Assembly (NCBI GenBank): GCA_027923505.1
Contig: BROI01000011.1
Coordinates: forward strand, 372,001-436,000
Source: Mayamaea pseudoterrestris
Lineage: Eukaryota; Bacillariophyta; Bacillariophyceae; Sellaphorales; Sellaphoraceae
Direction of reading: 5' to 3'
DNA: 64,000 bases
Position numbers and translations under genes: made by a program. The notes below the pieces were generated by a model, which was not told where the DNA came from, did no database searches, and saw nothing but the letters and a program-made list of their open reading frames with translations. Positions 19,239-29,685 of this stretch are shown in pieces (the first letter of the stretch is position 1; every line of letters starts with the position of its first letter).

Positions 19239-20225
19239 ATGTCCTTGTTTCGCAGCGCAAGTTACTCGTGGAGGCAGCGAAGCTCCTCCATGATTGACCT
19301 TCCGGATGATCATGGCAAGTTTGTCGGCGGCAGCGACAAGTTGCATCTCGCCAGAAGCCTTGGTGGAGACACCAATAACGCTAAGGATCAAGAGAGAACG
19401 AGGAGTCATAGTGACGCGGTAGTAGCAGCAACGGAAGACACGATTGCGACGGACAAGATTGTCTCCAAGGATGCTCCTACCTTGCTGGAGATGCTCAAGA
19501 CGGTCAAGGGCAATGACGAGCCGCTTGACGACGACAAGGACGACGATAAGAACGTTCGCAGCTCGCCGACGTCAGTCGCGGTTGAAATGCCCACGCCGCC
19601 CGAAGCAAGTACGCTTGTCAATAATGCTGTGGAGACGGTAAAAGGAAGCAGCAATGTCGAGACACCAGCTTTGGAAATGGAAAAGAGTGACGACGACGAG
19701 AGTACGGATGACGATGACGACGACGATGGCAACGCGGAGATTCACCTTGACACGAGCAGCAAGCGCAAGTCCATGCAGATTGCCGCCCTGGAACTTGCCT
19801 TGGAGCAGGCGCAGGCGCAGCGCACCAAGATGATTTCCAACATTCAAAAGAAGAAGCAGGCGCTCGCTGTTTCTGACTTGAAAATGAAGGCGCTCGCAAA
19901 GGAGAATGCGGAACTAAAGGCAAACTTGTTGAAACTGAATTTGGAGAATTCGTCGCTGCACAGCGGCATGGCCAAGATTACGTCAACGCGCGACGAGCTG
20001 CGCAACAAGCTGCGCATCAAGCAGGATGTGTTGAGAGAAACGCGCGCGGAAAAGGATGAGACGGAAAAGAAGCTCAAGCGGTCGGAGCAGTGCCGCGTGC
20101 TGGAGCAGGAGTTGCTTCAAAACTATCGTAGACTTGCCATTCACACGGGTTACTTCAAGTGGGGCAAGGAGATTCGCATGTTGGAAGCTGCCTTGGAAAA
20201 GGCGAATGCGGAGCAGCAGGAATAA
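19239..20225 (+). CDS. Acidic coiled-coil protein
   Basis: The frame gives 328 residues from the ATG at 19239 (MSLFRSASYSWRQRSSSMID); an earlier in-frame ATG at 19179 would add 20 residues. Residues 1-120 are Asp/Ser/Thr-rich, and a strongly acidic run (SDDDESTDDDDDDDG) lies near residue 165. From about residue 190 to the end the chain is a continuous coiled coil, with heptads such as QIAALELALEQAQAQRTKMI, MKALAKENAELKANLLKLNL and KEIRMLEAALEKANAEQQE. No signal peptide or membrane segment is seen. A structural or tethering role is likely, but no family can be named. Confidence 0.7.
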   Translation: MSLFRSASYSWRQRSSSMIDLPDDHGKFVGGSDKLHLARSLGGDTNNAKDQERTRSHSDAVVAATEDTIATDKIVSKDAPTLLEMLKTVKGNDEPLDDDKDDDKNVRSSPTSVAVEMPTPPEASTLVNNAVETVKGSSNVETPALEMEKSDDDESTDDDDDDDGNAEIHLDTSSKRKSMQIAALELALEQAQAQRTKMISNIQKKKQALAVSDLKMKALAKENAELKANLLKLNLENSSLHSGMAKITSTRDELRNKLRIKQDVLRETRAEKDETEKKLKRSEQCRVLEQELLQNYRRLAIHTGYFKWGKEIRMLEAALEKANAEQQE

Positions 20226-20448
20226 GACGGCGTTGACTTGCGGCCAATCAACTATTCTTGTTTACATGTCGGAACGAGCGTGAAAACGCGTTCCCAACAC
20301 TACCAAACTGATTGCCACGAGGCATCTATATATTGTATGCATTAATAAAACTAATTAAATTTAATGTTTTCAACAGATTGTAGACGGATGTAGGTGTATT
20401 CGCCGTTAATGCAACTGTAGTCTCATGCACTCACTGTCAATTTCCACC

Positions 20449-21780
20449 TCAATATTTTGGAAGGTTGGATCGCTGCGGCTGCAAGCGCACCGGCCGCGGC
20501 CTTGCTTCTAGTGGACTAGCAGTAGATGACTTCAAAAGCGACGGTCTCCTTGGAATAATCTCACTTCCTCGGTTCACCGTGCATGCAATAATGCCATTGT
20601 TGGCTTGCGGCTCCAAGCCAGGCCTGCCGTTCGACGACAAGTGCAGTTCCGACGCATACAGACTCAACGCTTGCAAATGTGGCTCCTCGGAGAGTACTAA
20701 ACATGCGGCATCATACAATGTCGCTTGGAGCGACGGACTGTAAATGCCATTGGTGGATGGAGGGCCGAAGAAACCCTTGTGCAGGAGCTTTTGAATGTTT
20801 TTCCTTAGCGCGCAGTAGTCAACCTGGTGGAACGACATTGGAGCATCTGCAGCAACATTAGAGTGAATAGCAAGGTGATGAGAATGTGGAATTATCGTCT
20901 TTTGCTGCAGTCAATGAAGAAACTTACACGTCCAAATGGCTTCCAGTTGCGTCGACATGCACCGATCGCTCGTCTCGGGCAGTAAGGTATACTCGTCCCG
21001 ATGAAAACCTTCGAATCCACTCTGCGCCGACTTTAATAACACCATGTGACTCATGGAGCTCGATACCATTGGCCCTTGTCCTCGCTCCAAATGCACCGTG
21101 GCATGATGTTTGACTGGTGACTTGGTGAAACCATGTGGATGAATCTGTCCATCCACCCAAACGCGATCCCACACAGTTTCAGTCACTTGCAAATCAATGG
21201 CGTCAAGCCACGCGTACTGCATCAATACTCGTTGCGCCAAAATCATGCCAAACTCCTCGGGTGAGTCAAACGAATATCTTTGTGCCACCATTTGGGCCAA
21301 ATTTTGCTGCGCATCCGACGTGACAATCTTTGCATTGTCGCCCGTCAGAAATGAATCCTTGGTGTCACTCGAAACGAGAGTCATGTGTATTGTGTAGTCT
21401 TGTATTGACTGCATTGGCTCCTCCTTTCGAACCACTTTGAAGACATGTGCCGTCGACTTGTGCGAGTGTGCCATCAAGTGGAACGATTCGGATCGGAGTG
21501 GCTCCAGCAGTATCTGGTCGTCATTTTTGTTTTCATCATGAGCAGCCTCCATTTGCGCCATGACAACGGCACTAATCCCTCCCGACAAAATGGCAATGGT
21601 AGCAACAAGCGACTTGGCAAAGGCGAGAGATGCGTCGTTTTGCAATCGCTGCGCTCGCGTTCTGTGGCGAGGAGATGAAGCGAAGCATCGACGCCAACTA
21701 GTGCAAGTATAGTTATTTGTCTGACTGCATCTTTGACGGATTAATCGAAATGCAGCTCGTTGTCCCATTTGGAGAGCCAT
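20449..21780 (-). CDS. UOX: Divergent urate oxidase (uricase) with N-terminal extension
   Basis: Two exons (21780-20928 and 20846-20449, an 81-bp intron) give 416 residues. The uricase core runs from about residue 100 to 375: HKSTAHVFKVVRK, SFLTGDNAKIVTSDAQQN, DGQIHPHGFTKS, MVLLKSAQSGFEGF, RDEYTLLPETSDR, VDYCALRKNIQKLL, SPSLQATLYDAA and IIACTVNR. Uricase oxidises urate to 5-hydroxyisourate. Lys108 (fungal K10), Phe256 (F159), Arg273 (R176), Gln325 (Q228) and His353 (H256) are kept. But Ser155 stands where Thr57 is expected and Glu351 where Asn254 is expected, and about 14 residues before IIACTVNR are missing. The first 100 residues are extra: an Arg-rich, presequence-like start, then a hydrophobic segment (55-74). 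The C-terminus (NLPKY) is not a PTS1 signal. Family is certain, activity is not. Confidence 0.85.
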
Positions 21781-21992
21781 GGTGAACGAGGCCGTCTGTG
21801 ATCTTCGCACGAGGCAACTTGAGCAAATCCTTTGTGGGCACAGTTAAGGATGGCTTTAATGACGTCATGCGTGACATTTTGGATCCTTCGATTGCGTTCG
21901 TTGCGCGGCTGCCACTACCATGCGTGACGCTCGCCTCATTCCATCTACTAGCACAGAACCAACCCACCCACCAGTCAGTACTATACAATAAC
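21781..21992. promoter_or_regulatory. Bidirectional promoter with a CRE palindrome
   Basis: Only 212 bp separate the start codons of the divergent uricase and Dabb genes, so their promoters must overlap. TGACGTCA at 21860-21867 is a perfect cAMP-response-element palindrome, the binding site of CREB/ATF-type bZIP factors. CRE-like TGACGT elements are known to mediate CO2/cAMP control in diatom carbonic anhydrase promoters. Function here is inferred. Confidence 0.55.
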
Positions 21993-22331
21993 ATGAGTGA
22001 ATCCACCAGTAGTCCAACGACAATCTATCGTCACATTGTCGGTTTCCAGTTCAAAGCCAACGCCACTGAAACCGAGGTCCAGTCCATTGTGGACGACTTT
22101 GACAAACTCGCCAAGGAGTTTGACTGCATACTAAAGTTCGAGCACGGCCTCAACGTGAGCACGGAAGGCTTCGACCGTGGCTTGACCCACGTGTTCTTGT
22201 TGAGCTTTCGAAGCAAGCCAGAGTTTGAAGACTACTTGGTGCATCCGAGTCATGTGGCCTTTGTGGAGAAGCTACTGCCGACGCTTGAAACGCCGCCTCT
22301 TGTCGTTGACTTTGTGTCAAAGAGTGAATAG
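21993..22331 (+). CDS. Stress-responsive A/B barrel (Dabb) domain protein
   Basis: The small frame gives 112 residues from the ATG at 21993; an open stretch upstream (from 21798) is promoter, not coding. The body IYRHIVGFQFKANATETEV, then VDDFDKLAKEFDCILKFEHG, then THVFLLSFRSKPEFEDYLVH and HVAFVEKLLPTLETPPLVVDF is a full Dabb domain: a ferredoxin-like dimeric alpha/beta barrel with the typical H-x-V start and the HP.H..F motif. Such proteins occur in stress responses and as small oxygenases or cyclases; no specific reaction can be inferred. It has no targeting sequence. It shares its promoter with the uricase gene. Confidence 0.85.
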   Translation: MSESTSSPTTIYRHIVGFQFKANATETEVQSIVDDFDKLAKEFDCILKFEHGLNVSTEGFDRGLTHVFLLSFRSKPEFEDYLVHPSHVAFVEKLLPTLETPPLVVDFVSKSE

Positions 22332-22968
22332 GAGTAATGCAGCAGCTGATTGACTCATGCTATAACATACTTGTATAGCATTTCATAGTTGAAACGATTA
22401 TTATTGCTGTATATTCTGATGGCTGGTGGAGGTGCCTATAGCGAGTGTCGAACTGGAACGCACGCGCTCCAGCGTGACGGCCGGCCTTCTTCGCTCGAAT
22501 GGACGACGCAGTCGACTCGTTCCTCGTTATTCTGGATACAGCGGGAGTCATTCTACAAGAGCGCAATGCTGTGACTGTGATAAGGCTGGCATTGCTACAA
22601 GGCGCCTTCCGTCGTCATCCGTCTCTAGTCTCTATCCTCAGTCCGTTCACTCGCGTTGGGATTGTCCCGAGATGCAGCAATACGCAAACGATCGACAATG
22701 CTCCATTTTATCGAAACATTGGTTCTTCCTGTCTTCCTCTCCAGAGTCATTCACTGCGTAACGATACGAGCCGGAACCGCAACGTAGAGGGTCTACGGTC
22801 TACGATAAATGCAATGAATCAACGAAACTAAAGTTCATTAACTGGAAATGTAAAATTTTATCGCAATCCATGCGATCTTGATACGAGCAACCCCATTGCC
22901 CAGCACCTGAAAATGTTGAATGCATTATTCAAGCCTAATGTTCGGAGCGAAAGCAATTTGTACAATTT
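22332..22968. other. gene-free stretch between convergent genes
   Basis: An ATG-initiated frame (22499-22831, 110 codons) exists but overlaps other open frames, lacks motifs and ends in low-complexity residues. I see no supported gene here. Confidence 0.4.
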
Positions 22969-25900
22969 TTAAAGAAACAATTGGCTCTCATTCGACGGAA
23001 CTTGAAGATCCGCAAACTCCCTCACCATTTCGGCAACGGCCTCCTCCCCGCGGACCTCCCATTCGGCACGGTTGCGCATGGCGTAGTTCAAACACTCGTC
23101 GCTGCTGACACCAAACACCTTGCAATCCTTTAGCTTTTTTGCCAAGGGAATGATGTAGCCATCAAAGAAGCCCAATTCGCCCTTGTACCAAAATGAAGCT
23201 GGATCGGCTGCCATTTTGCCCGAGCGATGGGCGAGCGTCAGTTCATGAAACAACAAACGGTTCCATTTGCGGTAAATATGCCAATGCTGCATGGTATGGG
23301 AGACGTCGCTTGCCTGGATGATGTGCTCCAGAACAATGGTGGCTCTCAAGGCGTTCCTGTCAACGCCAACAATAATGCTAGAATCTTCTGGAGCGAAAGC
23401 CTTTTCCCAACGGTTTTTGCGCAGCTGGTTGAGCTCCTTGTCAAAAATGTCCGTCGCCATGACGGCGTTTACAATTACTTGACGGAAACGAAGGAACTCT
23501 TCCTTGTCGGCAAACAGAGTCTGCCGGAGAGCATCAAACTGGTCCGACATGAGCAGGGTCCAGGCAATCTCCAAGGAGTTTTGCTCGGCAAGGCTCTGGT
23601 GTTTAAAGTGCTCGGCAAGAGCTGGTTCCTCCTTTTCAAGCTGCATGTTGGAGATGCCGCGATGATCAACGTCATGTATGAGGCCGCTAAATACAATGGC
23701 AAAATGCGTGATCGGGTCCGAGTTGATTCCATGCGTGTAATCGTGCAGGATTTCGAGCGCGGCGTCCTTGTTTTTGCTGCACGCTTCCTTTTCTTGCTCG
23801 TCAATCTCAATGTCGGGCGTTGCTACCCGCTTCAAGTGCTTGGCGACGCTCATTGTCACGTGGCATGCATGCTCAAAGTTATGAAATGGATTGTCCCTGT
23901 ACATGCTGCTAATAATGGAGACGTATTCGCGAAGTTGGCCCAGTACGACGGGGTCAATCTCAATGTCATGCCAGTCAACTTCGTTTGTTTCCTTGTTGGC
24001 GTGGAAACGAGGAAGCAAAATGGCTTCGGCCACTTCGTCAATGCCAATGAGGTCATCGGAAATGTCAAAGGAAGTCTTGGCTGACGACGGCTTGACGACT
24101 CTCTTGCCCAGAATTTGCTTTAGATACTCGCTGAGTAGCTCCGTCATCCAGTCCACCTTCCGGTCGCGCTTGAGGATGGAGTCGGAGTCGGCGTTTGCAG
24201 GTACATCTGTATCCAGCATCATGTCATTGTCGCTGCTATGGGTTCCGCCACTGGACGCAACGCTTCCAGCCTTTTGCTTCGACTGGGTGCGGAGCCAGTA
24301 TGTTTGCAGAATTCCCTTGCCCTTGGCTTCGACTACATCCTCGCGTGCTGTTAGCCAGTGCCCCTTGCCGGCCAATGTCAAAGTATTGGCAGTGTCTTGA
24401 GAGACTTGAATCTTTTCTCGCATGCCGGTTCTGCGGAAATATATGAGGCGAGGCGGCATGAGAAGTTGTTTCGTTACAGACGGCAAGCAGACGCAGGCAG
24501 ATGCAATCGAGCCGAACATGTACTTACGATTCCATGCGCGAAGCTGTATTCACGGTGTCGCCAAAGAGCTGTCGAAAAAAGCGAGTGATGTGAGTTTGTT
24601 CAATATAGTGTCCGTTTTCAAGCCGAAACAAGCAGACGCTTACCTGGAAGCGACTCTTATCGCCTCGTAGAACGCCTGCAGTGACAGGTCCAGAGTGCAG
24701 ACCACATCGCATGCAAAGCTCGGCGGTATCAGGTCCGAGGGTTGTCTCAAGCTTTTGCGTCACTTCCCTCATCTTGATCATGCATTCACTAGCAAAACGC
24801 GCCATGATGACGGCGTGATTGGCTTGTGGGTCGGGCAAGCCAGTAACAGCGACTGGAAAAAGCGGAAGGAGAGTGAGTTTTCAGTTCGTCGACAGCAATG
24901 GAGTACTGACGAATCACAAGCGACGTACCATAGCAGTCACCAATGGTTTCAACTTTGAAAACTTTGCGGCTTTTCGCAATGTCGTCAAAAGCGTTGTAAA
25001 TGGATTCGAGTAACTGAAAGACCTGCGAAGGGTCACGAGTGGATGACCAGGCCGTGAAACCTGAGGATGAAGAGGAGGCAAAACAATGAGCTACACAGCT
25101 CAGCGTCAAGGAAAGCAAGAGCAAGACTCGTAAAGCTTACCGGAAATATCGGCAAACATGACTGTGCATTCCGGAAATAAATCGGCAATGGTCTTCATGC
25201 CTTGATCGTCACCACTCAAGAACTTGTTTAAACGCTGGTTCTTTGACGCCAATGGATCGTGATCCCGACTCTCTTGAATGAGCTTGTCGGCAACGCCTTT
25301 TGGAAACAGCGATTGAACAATGGCCGTTGTTTGCTCTGCCCGCTGAAGGACGAGGGTTTGACGCCGATCCACTAGCTTGTCATACAGCAAAAACATTCCA
25401 AATGTAAAGGCAAACACCATGGCAACGGCAAACGTAATGAGTGCAGGCAAGCTTGTATGATAGTCATTGAGCATGACGGACGTGGGATACGCTGACATTT
25501 GATACGTGCATTCGCCTTGATTCAAGGGGATGCCATGTGGGCTGCCGTCGTCCACGGAGGCAACATCTGCAAAGCTGGCTGTGCGTCGAAGGTGTCGAAA
25601 GGCGTCCTCGTTTTGATCACCGAGTCCAACTGGATCAGGTTCGTGTCCGTTGATCTTGAAGGTATATACATCACCACATTGATTGTCAATGACCAAGTGA
25701 ATGCCTCGAATAGAGTCGGGCAGAATACCAACAAAGTAGCTTTCCCAGCGAATCAATGCCGTCATCAACGCAACGGGCTTTTTGGTGGCTTCCTCAAACG
25801 TGTCAAATATAGGCAGATACACACTGTGTACAAAAGACGAGTGGTGTAAGCAAGAATCTTCTTGTGCTAATATGCATGCAGACAGCATGTCGTCAAGTCC

Positions 25901-26992
25901 GAAGTCGCACTTACCGAGTCAAGGGGCTTGTAACGTATGGAAAGTGACGCTTTTTCGAAATACTCAACAGAGTAGTATAAAGCTTGGTTTCTGGAGGCTC
26001 GGTTCCTTTGCCAAGATCATCCGGCGCAAACTCAAAGCTTCCAAACACTACACTGGCTGTGGAGATGCTTTCGTTTGCTGGGACTGCCGCCGCAGGGTCG
26101 GTGAGTAGATTGCGGTTGACGAGTGTGCGGATAAAGACTGGTGATGTTTGCCAAGTGGGCAAGTATGGGCCTTTGGAAGTATCAATAATGGCATCGCCAA
26201 GCTTGTCTAGGGTAAAGATGTAATTGGCCATTCCGTTCAATATAAGGTCTGGGTCGGTAGTAACGCGTTGAATAACGTCCTTAGGGTCCAGCTTTAGGTC
26301 GTACTTGTCATAGTTGAGCTCCGCTTCGTAGTTCAAAGCTTCTTGGTGCCACTCAGCATCAGTGCTGTTAAAGGAGTATGCCTCCCAATCACTCCGCATC
26401 TCTTGGGTTACCAAGGGGTTCATAGTAACTAGCAAGGCGCCCGAGAGTGTGCGAGTAGTCAAGGCTCTATGCTGGAAGTAGGATTGTGATACAAGAGGCC
26501 AATGGCTATCACCGCCAATCCCATGAGCTGTAGCTGCAACAGTCAAGGAACTAATTGCACCAAGCCTCTCCTGTGCAATTTTGTGGAAAGTTTCTGCACG
26601 AAGCAAGCGACGTGTCGGTGAGCAGGAGTGCAGCACGGCAGTACGTCGTAGGAACGAAGGACGAGCAAGAATCACTTACCAAGCAGCTTCGAAGAGCTAC
26701 CCTCATAATTTGCAAGGAAAGCTTCCTGATTTGCTCGACTTGATACCGTATAGACTGTCGCACTGATTGCTATACCAGCAGCAACCATAATCAGCAAGAC
26801 GATGCGCTTGAGTCGGCGGACTTGATTCGACTCGGTTTTAAACATGAGCTCCTTCTCCTCGAGCAGTTCTTGTTCAGTGCTCGTCGCATTGGACGTGCTG
26901 TATCCTCCAGGAGTGTTTCCACTGTTGCCACTGCTTTCACTGCGCTCGTCGCTCTCGCTCATCTTGGAGCTGAAATCTTGCATCATGCTCAT
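22969..26992 (-). CDS. Receptor-type nucleotide cyclase fused to cyclic-nucleotide phosphodiesterase (copy 1)
   Basis: Seven exons (26992-26680, 26593-25915, 25823-25141, 25060-24929, 24852-24644, 24568-24528, 24430-22969) total 3519 bp, 1172 residues. Order: cytosolic N-tail; membrane helix about 64-82; ectodomain of about 370 residues; second helix about 456-476; class III cyclase about 541-720; PDE about 840-1160. The cyclase has FADISGFTAW and VETIGDCYVAVTG, with the metal-binding Asp residues, and FGDTVNTASRMES, with the transition-state Asn and Arg. The purine-contact positions read Glu (KVETIGD) and Gln (RFQLFG). Guanylyl cyclases usually have Glu/Cys and adenylyl cyclases Lys/Asp, so the substrate is open. 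The PDE has HNFEHACH and HDVDHRGISN, the metal sites. One protein would thus make and degrade a cyclic nucleotide at a membrane. A close inverted paralog lies at 34018-38032. Confidence 0.9.
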
Positions 26993-28256
26993 CGCCGACG
27001 CGATATTGTGATTGTGATCGTGTCGGTGTCAAACGACGCTCACTTTTGGCAAGTGACTGCTTTACCACGGGGCAAGTATAAATCTAGTTCTTTCCGCCAT
27101 CAGGAATTTCTTTGACCCTTCCAACAACTCCTCAGCGTTTGACGAATTATGCCGATTAATAAGAATCAGGTCACACATCAGTTGGCCCTACGAGTTTCGA
27201 ACGCCAAGAGTGCATGCGCACGTCGATGTTACCTTGAACTGCCACTTTCCGTTGATATAACCGGTCATTAAATGAACCTGCTCTTCGCCACGTCCGCCGC
27301 GACGAATGCGAACCCGAGGGGCAATGCAAACAAACATAGGACCCAAGCTCTTGTTCAAAGAAGCCATGATGACTTGATGTCTCATAAGCCTGATAAAAGA
27401 ATACTGGTGAAGTCTAATCGAAGAGCAACCTCATGCTTGGAAGGCTTACATAAATTTCTATTAAATATTCTAGATTGATAGTTCGGAACTGTTCGTCGAA
27501 TTGAAGTTTCAGTCTTACTCCAGAAATGTCGCGAGGAAACGGCAGAATGACGATCACTTGCCACGATTCGAAAAGCAATCTGCCTTTTTGCGTTTCGGAT
27601 GCCAAGTTGTTCAAATGGCAGCTGCCCTTTCGTCTACTATTGTATTAGTACCGTACATACTACTAAAACTGCGGTAGCACAATGTTCGCCATTCGCAGCG
27701 GCGGTCAGTCTACTCTCTGCATAGAGTAGGAACGAAAATTGGCGATCACAAATCTCAGATCTTGAGCGACTTCACCTTTAGTTAGTTTGCCATCTTGCGA
27801 CAAATAAAATACGCCTTTCTCTGACAATTGCATACTGGTATTACGTGAGCTGGGATGCGTTTCCAAGAATACAACGCATCGCGCGTTAGACTGAACGGAC
27901 AAATGTCGCATTTTCAAGGCGACTGCTTTCCTTACGGCTACGGCGTGCCTCAAGAGTCGGAGATGACATCTCATTTCACTACACTCGTCGATGTCGAGCC
28001 TCTAGTCTTGTTTTGCGACATTGGTGCACTTCCACGCCGACGCATCCTTCGCGTGGCGGCTCCGATGCGGAACAGTCGGAGCAACGGCTTTTGGACGAAG
28101 AGTGAGGAAACACATGACTTGGCGGTTTGAACGGTCCAAACAAATGTGTGCCCACTCCAAACGCGCGCGTTATCGATCCGGCCTGCTGTCCGCGCACAAA
28201 CAGCGCGCAAGTTGCTGAACCAATCGACGCCACTAGTAGAACGCCGAGCCATCACG
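26993..28256. other. Stretch with possible unresolved small gene(s)
   Basis: The first 200 bases are upstream of the cyclase gene. On the minus strand 27170-27620 and 27700-28260 hold several partly overlapping open stretches bounded by plausible splice sites. Examples are LNKSLGPMFVCIAPRVRIRR and LMTGYINGKWQFK followed by GTAACA, or SDNCMQLSEKG-like text near 27800. A spliced minus-strand gene head to head with 28257 is possible, but I could not build a model I trust. Confidence 0.3.
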
Positions 28257-29613
28257 ATGATCATAAAGATGATTCGATTGGGTGCCCTCGCTGTGTTGCT
28301 CTTGACAATCCTGCCTCTAGCTCGTGCGCGCCCCTTGATTCAAGTGGAAGACTTTTTCACGCCCAAGGATTTAGTGCATAAGAAGAAAGACAAGAAGGCT
28401 GACAAAAAAGTAGCGTCGGAGTTGCAATTCTTCGTAACCAAGGGCATGCCAAAGATGGTTGGTATGGCGGAGGCAAAGTAAGTACAACCATAGTGCGATT
28501 GCATTAGGTCTCGTCCAGCGACTCACATTGTACTGGACGTTGTTATATGCAGTAGCGTATTGGACGAGTGGCGAAATTCCTGGACAGACTTGTCATTATC
28601 GCTGTCCATGTCAATGAAGGTTCCATCGATTAGCCCACGATATCCAACAATTCAAGTTCCGACGCATTATCCTGGCTATCCCACTGTACCGCAGCCGACC
28701 TACACGTCACCTACTGCACCAGCGCCGACGCAGACTCCGAAATACCCAACTGCTTTGCCGCCCGTCGTTTCACCTGCCTATCCCCCCTTTACGGCGCCGA
28801 CCTATACACCTGAATATCCCTCAACCCGGGCATATACAACAGCATTCACGTGCACTGATGATGGAGTCGGTATAACTGAGACAGCCAACGCCACGACGAT
28901 CGTTGATTTTCGTGTCGGCTATCTCATTGAGTCCAAAAATCAACCGACGGATTATCTCGCGAGCGTGGAGAATTTGATCGTTGAATCAGCAATCATCGGA
29001 GCCTTACAGTGTGCAAGTGGTGGGCTAATCTTTGCTCCGGGCGTTGATGCAAGCTCTGTCGACGTTGCTACGATACAAACTGACCAATGCACTCCGACAC
29101 AGTCCGGAGCTGCTTGTACTGTGTGGCAGACTGAATTCACTATTACCATTGCACAAGAAGTAGATCCCTCGGTCGCATCGTACTTGGGCTACATGTTTGT
29201 CCAGACCGAAATGGAAAAAGATGCATTTGTTAATCAAGTTCCGAGCCTAGATGAAATTGAATACCTGAGCCCGTCGCCATTATTGCCACCCATCACAGGT
29301 CTCGATGGGAGCCCGTCATCAACAACAGACGAGAACCCTGCATCTTCCAAGGGAGACTTGTCGGTCAATCAATGGACGCTGGGAGCCGTTTTGACAATGT
29401 GTAAGTATTCATTGCGATCCGTCGGTCAACCACACATTTTCCAAACTTACGCAATTACTATTTGTATCAGGCATCGGAGGTGCTATTGCTCTGGCCGTTT
29501 GGGTACGCAATCGCCGCACCCGCAACGAACGACACTTGCAGCTGATGGAGGATATTTCAATTGCGTCGCCAGCTGACCACCTTGTCGGGCATGAACGTAG
29601 CGATGAAGTCTAG
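28257..29613 (+). CDS. Type I membrane protein with Pro/Thr-rich stalk
   Basis: Three exons (28257-28477, 28553-29400, 29471-29613) give 403 residues. The start MIIKMIRLGALAVLLLTILP is a clear signal peptide with likely cleavage after ARA. A basic stretch (KKKDKKADKK) follows, then a Pro/Thr/Tyr-rich stalk of repeated YP-T-P units (about 110-190, for example TVPQPTYTSPTAPAPTQTP). Next comes a globular domain of about 140 residues with paired Cys (FTCTDDG, LQCASG, DQCTPT, AACTVW). The second splice joins the membrane helix GAVLTMCIGGAIALAVWV, followed by the stop-transfer RNRRTR and a 35-residue tail. Similar Cys-paired ectodomains on low-complexity stalks occur in diatoms, without known function. 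It is probably a cell-surface or frustule-associated receptor or adhesin-like protein; that is inference from layout. Confidence 0.78.
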
Positions 29614-29685
29614 CAACAGTGTAATAATATTTATGCAAGGACGTACATTGGACTTGGCGTAACGTATTGTAGAGTACGGCTTACC

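Noticed and set aside
22499-22831. ATG-initiated frame of 110 codons downstream of the Dabb gene
   Set aside because: No homology features, overlaps equally long frames in other phases, and lies in a convergent 3' region.
23227-24084. Long plus-strand open frame (285 codons) opposite the PDE domain of copy 1
   Set aside because: It lies entirely antisense to a conserved PDE exon, and a similar antisense frame (36488-37423) occurs opposite copy 2 because the coding strand is conserved. No independent motif.
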